Assembly (NCBI GenBank): GCA_020726505.1
Contig: JAHLEZ010000005.1
Span: 3,286,001 to 3,350,000 of the forward strand
From: Leptodontidium sp. MPI-SDFR-AT-0119
Lineage: Eukaryota > Ascomycota > Leotiomycetes > Helotiales > Leptodontidiaceae
Length of the DNA stretch: 64,000 nt
Reading direction: 5' to 3'
The stretch's first letter is position 1. The number at the start of each line of letters is the position of its first letter. The position numbers and the translations under genes are program-made. Positions 57,833 through 64,000 of this stretch are shown piece by piece. Under the pieces are notes generated by a model, which saw only the letters and a list, made by a program, of their open reading frames with translations, was not told the origin of the DNA and did no database searches.

Positions 57833-60639
57833 TGTTACGACCTACGATGCGCCTCGTATTCTAACCGACACGGGCTCGTAGCATCGCTGGCTATGCGACG
57901 GCGCTAGGCCCGATAGGGAAGACTAAGTGGCGAGCCTGCGACATGTTGACGTGAATGGCACTCGACTACGCTAGGCCCTATTAAGAGGGTCCTTTATATA
58001 TATATACTCGAGCCCTCCCTTATAGAGAGCTCTCCTTTCCTCCTTGTCTTTTCTTCTTGATTCTGAGCGTAGCCTTAGGTCTAAATATAAAGCTTAAGTT
58101 AACTCGCTATATTAACCTTTAGCTAATCGTAATATAAGAAAAGACTTATACCCCTTCGTTATAAAGTATTATATCTTACTTAGTCTTACGCCTTATTGAC
58201 TTACTTTTATAATAAGTTAATAATAAGCCTTAATACCTTAGCTTATTTAATAGATAAGTACTTTTTTACCCTCGTAGTAAATTATCCTAGAGAAAGCTAG
58301 ATATTTTCTCGTAATTAACTTGCCTTATTATAACTTAACGTGTGCCCCTGTTTCGAACGTATATTTAATTAATAAATTAATTAATAACTTTAAATACCTC
58401 CTTACTTTATCTTACTACTACTACCGACTTCTCCCCCCCGTCGGCGAAGCTTTAGAGAAAGAAGCGCCTTTATACGGCTAGGCTTTACTAATACCTTTAT
58501 CCCTTTAGTCGAGACTTTCTTAAAGGAATTAGAGAGCTTTAACGGATTCGACTTAGAACCGGAGGACAAACCCTAGTGTTTCTTTAACGTATTACTAGAG
58601 CTTATTAATATAAAAGGCCTTACCCCCGCTTAATAAGTTAAAGTAAATTAATTAATTAAGGACTTTATTAATTCTATTACTGCTGTCATTATTACGTAGG
58701 CCCTTACTTAATATACTATTAATAACCCCTGTTAAGAGACTTATACTCCCTCCCCCTCTTCTAACTAATTAACTTGTACTCTTATAGTTAACCTGTCGTA
58801 CAGGCACGGGCTGATGCTCGGTTAACTGCGCGCTACACTAGATATGGTTTCTGCCACGTTATACCACTTTTAGGAGAACAACGTGTTCCCTTGATTTCCT
58901 TATATATTTTAGATAATAATTAATCACTTTAATTTAACTTACGTTAATCGTAAGGCTCTATTCTACTTTTATATTATAGTTATAAGCCCCGTGACGAAGC
59001 TATTAAGTTAGTATTCTTTCTTCTGTACTCTATAGATTTAAGTAGAGCTATTAACGTAAGATTAATAAGTGGCGAATAACGTCGGCGTTCCTACTTATTA
59101 ATAAGTGTAGTTTACACCGCTATTTTCCCCTTTAAACCTTTCTAGAAGAATATAAATCGAGCACCCGTGCTCGATATTCTCTTCTCCTCTTTAATAAATC
59201 TATTAAAGCCTCGAGAGAGCAGCCCTCTCTTCGCTATATTAGACTCAACTTTAGTCTTCTCCTCTAATAATCGAACGCCGCTTAATTACGATAAGCAAAC
59301 TTAGACCCTATAGTATTAAGCCTTTAAATCCTTTTATATCTTTCACAAGGTATAGACTTCAGTTAATCTAGAGCTACTAGTCGCTTCAAATATCCTCGAA
59401 AACAAGCTATAAGCACAAATAATCGACAAAGTAAAGGTATAATAAAACAAGGAGGCTCTCGATTTCAACTTTAAGGAGTAAGTAAAGTAAGATGAAAACT
59501 AATAAGTACTTAAGCTCAAGGGACTTAAACTAAGTATAATACCTCTTATACTATTTAACGTTACTATAGTTACTCTAATATATACTACTCTAATAAGGGA
59601 GTATACTATTAAACACGTATAATACTCGGAAAAGGCTCGAGCTTATAAAGTAGTATATAAGTGGATTTAAGAGATAATTAATCCTTCGATTTACTAGAGT
59701 ACTATTCGGGAATATAAGATTAAAAAGGAATAAAGAGCGAAAGAGTAACTTGACAAGATAATAAACGAATTAAACGACCCACGATCTCAGACTCTATAAA
59801 TACTTCTTAAGATATTAAAGAGAGACTACGCCCCTTTAGAAACAAGTAACCTTATTAAAGCTTAAGCTAAATATAAAGAGAAGCTCGAAATCGTCAAAAC
59901 AAGACGAGTCAATCCTAAGGTATAAATTTAAGAGTAGTAATTAGTTTACTAAGATGCTTTATTATATAACATCTTAGACGTTAAGGGCCCCTTGGCGATC
60001 ATTAACTTTATTAAGGTAGTACAAGAGAAGCTCACACTTAAATAGGCCCGCGAACAACTGTCTAAGGTCCTTAAAGACGATGCTCTTAAGGTTGTTTATA
60101 AGTACACGTTACTTTAATACGTTAACTAGTTATTAGCGCTTAACGAAGAGTCTCTTACGGCTACTAAGAGGAATAAGATAATTAGATTGTACGCTATACT
60201 TAGAGGGAGATCAGATACTCTAAGAGTACTATTAGTACTAAGGACTCCTTTGCTAAATACTTTAATTAATACTTGCCTTTATAAAGTAAGCTCTTACTAA
60301 CATAAAGCGATCGAGTATTATAGGCTTCGATATTACTACCACGGCTTAACTAGGGACAAACTATATAACTTATTATTTATAGAGGAAATCAAGGAAACCC
60401 GAATTGAGCTTAAAAAGGAGTTTCCCGATTTTAAACAAGTAATTAGTAAGAAAAGGTAAAGACAAGTAATAGTAAAGGAAATTACTAAGGGAATAACCTC
60501 TGAAAACTCCTCGTTTTCTCTAATAACCTTAGTAAAAGCCTTAGAGTTACTAAGGTATCCTAGTAATATTAATGTATATATAATTAGTCCGGAGTTACTT
60601 GATAAGGCTCTCGCCACCTTAAGAATCTATATTATTATT

Positions 60640-60960
60640 AATATAAATCGATACCCGCTCTTAGAGAGTACTTTATTTAATAACGGCGCTACTACTTATT
60701 TAGTTAATTTAATTACTTTATTAAAGCCTAGAACCTTTATTAAATTAACTAATAACGATAATATTAAAGCTAGAACGTCGAGCCTTATAATTAAGGGTCG
60801 AGGTACTCGTGTTTTTAAAGGTGCTTTTAATGGCCCTAATAGACTAAATACTAAAGACTTAAAGCTCTTTAACGTCGCTGTCGTTAAAGGATTTAATATT
60901 ATTATTATTTTAAAAGCTCGTTTATTAAAGGCTAGAGTTTAATATAATAAGTTAGACTAC
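60640..60960 (+). pseudogene. Copia protease remnant
   Basis: The translated frame reads LESTLFNNGATTYLVN, then KGRGTRVFKGAFNGPN and LKLFNVAVVKGFNIIII. This is the fold pattern of copia aspartic proteases, but with Asn in place of the catalytic Asp, as G-to-A change would produce. Confidence 0.6.
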
Positions 60961-61239
60961 ACGTTGTGCGTGGGATTAACTAAGAAGAGTATTATATTAA
61001 AATAATTAGAGCGATAGTTTAACTTAACTTTTTTTAAATATAAACCTTTTAATTACTCTTTAACTCCCGTGACAGCTCTTAGCTTTTTAATTCGCTTAAC
61101 TTATACCTTTTTAATATTTCTTACATTTTAAAGGAGCATCTAGTAAGGCTTTTAATTAAGTCGACGATATTTAAGACTGCGACTAGATGACGCTAGGTTA
61201 TAACACTTACGGGCAGGGCACTTAAGGAAGGAAGCGTTA

Positions 61240-62150
61240 GAGAATTTAGTCAAAAATGCACGTAACGTCGAAATTATAGGCACTACTTAAATTAAGTATA
61301 AAGAGTACTTACTAACTATCGCGTAATAAGTCGTTAGTCGAAGACCTTCAGAGAGAATAGCTACTTAGCCTTTTTATTATATTTCTTAGGACTTATTTAA
61401 CTTTTTTATTAGATTTAATAAGAATAATTAGCTCTTATTAACTAAAGACTAATATAATAAGAAATTCTACAGATAACTCTTAAAAAACAAAGAGTTAATC
61501 GCCGTCCTAAGAGCTCTTAAACCGTTTAAGGCGTAGACGAGACGTTAATTTAGACTCTCGATTTGTAAAATATACTAAAATAATAATACCTTAGTTATAA
61601 GAATTAATAAATTAACCGAGTACGAAAAGTAGTATATAAAGAATAGTATTAATATTAAGGGTACCCCTTCGTATACGTATTAACTTAATAAGGGAGTTAA
61701 GCGCGTAAGTAAGGAAATCATCGAAAAGTCTATTAAGATGCGCCTTTTAGTAAACTTATTAGAGGAGCTTTAGACGGAAGTAACTATAGTAGTAATTACT
61801 CTTTATAATATAAGTCCGGCTACTCGAAAAGGCTTTAAAAGTTTAAATGAAATCTTCTACGTTTAGTTTAAGTAATATTTTCAGTATTACGACCTTAAGC
61901 TTATTTAGAAGCTTAATACCGATATACGACTTAACTAGAGTAATATATAGGCGTACGGCTGTAGAGCTTACCTTATAATTAAGGACCGAGAGGCTCTTTA
62001 ATAAAAGAGAGTATTTAAAGTTAACCCAAGAGCGTACTTAGGATACTTAATAGGATACGTCTCGTCTAATATATATAGGGTCTAAGTACTTTAATTATAG
62101 CGTGTAATAGTGACTCGGAACGTTACTTTTAATAAATATCTCTTTTATTC
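61240..62150 (+). pseudogene. Copia integrase remnant
   Basis: The frame has many stops but continuous similarity to fungal copia integrase, including the C-terminal GKRx-like region with the gap-free stretch NPRAYLGYLIGYVSSNIYRV. It is beyond repair and inactive. Confidence 0.7.
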
Positions 62151-62624
62151 GGGCTTTTTAAACGTAAAGAGAGCGGTCGGCTAGCTGCGCTTAATATTAA
62201 GAGATCTTACTAAAATGTTAAAAGAAGAGGAGGGACCTTAGGACGTTAGAACTAATATAATTAATCGACTGAGCGCACTTAATATATTAGAATTAATAAT
62301 AAGTATTACCTTGGAAAAGGAATAACTAAGCTAAGTAATAAGTTTTATAGAAACTACTAAGTTTATAACCTCGGGGGTGCCACAGCCTTTAATTGAGCTT
62401 TTAACTACAGGGGTAAAGTAACTAATATTACCCTTAGAAAAGTTAAAATTAATAGAACTCGTTAATAAAAACTTAGGGGTAAAACAATTAAAAAAGAGTA
62501 TTAGACTTCTTACTCATAAGTACTTTAATTAAGTCTTAAAACGAGTCGACAAATTAAGACAGTTAGTGTCTTGGAGTATAACTAAGAGAGATGTCTTATA
62601 TAGCGTATTAAATTTTGAAAAATA

Positions 62625-64000
62625 GAGAATGATGGTGTGAATGATGATTCTATTGAGGGGACATTTCTAGGTCTATATAACTTGTTGGGATAGCCTTAGC
62701 TAGGGGGCATTCTCTTACTCTGACAGCTTCTAAAGATAGTCGTCTCTCCTGGCCTAATGAAGCTTAGTTTCATACCTTACCTCCTGGTTTCGTATAAGTA
62801 ATACTCATACGAGCTACGAGGTTTAGTACTTAATATATTTAAGGTAGCTTTCCCTTTCGTACGAAAAGGACACACGGAATATACTTAATTAAACTTCACT
62901 TGTTATATTCTTTGTCACCCTGATATCAGGTATTGAACCTTAGTTAGATACTAACATAACTACTTTGAGTACTGAGTACCAAGCTCTCGCATCGGTTATT
63001 AGCTTTGTATCGAGTTACTAGCTTTGTATCAGAGGCTCGCATCGGTTACTAGCTTTGTATCAAGTTACTAGCTTTGTATCAAAGGCTCGCATCGGTTTAT
63101 TAGGCTCGCATATGGCTAGTATTCTTATAAATTTTAAGAGAGATATAAAAGCTAAGCGTTAATCGATACTATAAGTTATTATATACTCTTAAGGGCTATA
63201 TAACCGAGAGCGCAGTCTTAAGCGTTAGGGAGTACTAACTTAAAGTGCCGACCTTAAGTAATTAAAAGCTCCGCCTTAAGTAATAGAGTATAAGGAGTAT
63301 TTTAACTCGTTAGACTTAAGAAAAGAATTAAGTATAAAGTAATACATATTACTTCCGGCTCTAACTAATAATAACTTACTTAAACCTTTATAAAGGAAGA
63401 GGGTAAAAGATCGAGCAACTAGCGACAGTCGGAAGACTCGAGTTAATAGTAAGATAATAAAACTGAATCGAAGCGTCTACACAATAACTATTAGAAAGCT
63501 AATTACAGAATTATTAAACTCGTCGAGTAACCGTGGGTATTTAGAGGACTTTTTAAGGACCTTTTAGCCTAGTTAAGAACTAATATAAAGAAACGGGAAA
63601 GACTTAAGCGTAGTCTACACTATTATCTTAGCGTTTATTCTTTAAAATGTCGAAATTCGACAACTAATTAATTTCCCATAAATATACTAATCTTAATTAC
63701 CAAAGGACTTATTAAATTAGAGAGACCTTAAGGATTATCTTTTAAGAGAGTACTTTTAAGTTAACGTAATTAAGGAAATCACTAATTTAGAGTCGCGTAA
63801 TTACTAAAGAGTCGTCAAATAAAGCTTCGCCACTAAATAACTAATACTATTAAAATAAGTATTTTACGTTAAAGTTAATTCTTTAGGGTATTTAACTAGG
63901 TGTCGCTTGTGAGTTATTATTAAAGGGGATTTATAACCCGAAACGTTAATTCTCTTAATATACGCGGCTACCTTAGTTACTCGTTCTTTTAGGACCGCTA
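62625..64000 (+). mobile_element. Probable second retroelement, 5' part, cut by the window end
   Basis: Near 62620 the copia reading ends and a less AT-rich stretch starts, with 50-bp tandem units and TATA-like sequence. Near 63637 an ATG opens a RIP-mutated frame (MSKFDN, then a Gln-to-stop change, then KYTNLNYQRTY). This looks like a leader/LTR followed by a gag start, suggesting a different element inserted into or next to the first. Its identity is uncertain because the window ends. Confidence 0.45.
62986..63115 (+). repeat. 50-bp tandem repeat with inner subrepeats
   Basis: Units begin CTCGCATCGGTT at 62986, 63036 and 63086, exactly 50 bp apart. Two are complete and a third is truncated. 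Each complete unit holds two copies of the phrase GTTACTAGCTTTGTATC (one with ATT). Confidence 0.9.

Larger units (their letters stand above)
57833..62620 (+). mobile_element. RIP-degraded Ty1/copia retrotransposon
   Basis: An LTR-like sequence begins TGTTACGACCTACGATGCGC at 57833 and has a TATA-rich core near 57990. Downstream, plus-strand frames full of TAA/TAG stops still spell copia polyprotein parts. The protease region is at about 60650-60950 (ESTLFNNGATTYLVN, where the catalytic DSG is replaced by NNG). The integrase region is at about 61240-62140 (EVTIVVITLYNISPATRKGF, AYGCRAYLIIKDREA, NPRAYLGYLIGYVSSNIYRV, VIVTRNVTFNKYLF). Stops sit where Gln or Trp codons are expected, the RIP pattern. 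The reverse transcriptase that should follow is missing, as the sequence changes near 62620. No right LTR is in the window. Confidence 0.75.

Noticed and set aside
60336..60617. A 93-codon minus-strand hydrophobic frame inside the copia block
   Set aside because: It lies antisense to the degraded polyprotein and results from AT-rich composition.
1..64000. CRISPR arrays, bacterial operons or prophage
   Set aside because: Introns, fungal families and intergenic lengths show eukaryotic nuclear DNA; no spaced direct-repeat array was seen.

Overview
The window is nuclear DNA of a filamentous ascomycete (Pezizomycotina). The evidence is many short GT-AG introns of about 45-100 bases, filamentous-fungal families (PTH11/SAT4-type receptors, CFEM, UstYa/DUF3328, Ssk1, a Hal4-type kinase), and AT-rich decayed transposons whose stop codons fall mostly at former CAA/CAG/TGG codons, as expected from repeat-induced point mutation (RIP). 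A placement in Leotiomycetes is only a guess.

Layout. 0.6-6.6 kb holds housekeeping genes: an Ecm2/Slt11 (RBM22-type) splicing factor, the LYR protein Mzm1, an interrupted acidic membrane-protein gene, an unresolved spliced gene and the ribosome-associated J-protein zuotin. 7-16.7 kb is a gene graveyard: a pepsin-like aspartic protease, a GPI-type surface glycoprotein, a tyrosinase and a small membrane/coiled-coil gene all carry frameshifts or stops, with one apparently mostly intact SAT4-type receptor and a small terminal-inverted-repeat (TIR) element among them. 17.5-25.1 kb holds the HOG-pathway response regulator Ssk1 and a Hal4/Sat4-type kinase. 26.2-28.2 kb is a secreted bilirubin-oxidase-type multicopper oxidase.

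31.1-33.8 kb is the most interesting part. A UstYa-family (DUF3328) oxidase gene with both HxxHC motifs is divergent from a gene for a 135-residue secreted precursor ending in two near-identical heptapeptides, YKLTISW and YRLTISW. Each follows a basic residue and a hexapeptide ending in EA, and the first is followed by KR. This is the architecture of a fungal dikaritin-type RiPP (ribosomally made, Kex2-processed, UstYa-crosslinked peptide). I regard it as a candidate undescribed peptide locus.

37.7-44.5 kb holds a coiled-coil protein, a putative Q/P-rich nuclear protein and a ketopantoate-reductase-like enzyme. 45.66-46.42 kb is a 760-bp TIR element with a TA duplication. 47-49 kb is a CFEM-domain PTH11-type receptor, 51.2-52.1 kb a glutathione S-transferase, 53.4-54.8 kb a Tvp38/TMEM64-type membrane protein, and 56.6-57.4 kb a small secreted protein. 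From about 57.8 kb to the end the sequence is RIP-degraded retrotransposon DNA: a Ty1/copia element (protease and integrase recognisable) followed by what looks like a second element.

Coordinates for spliced genes are the outer limits; exon limits are in the evidence and were derived by hand from splice sites and reading-frame continuity.
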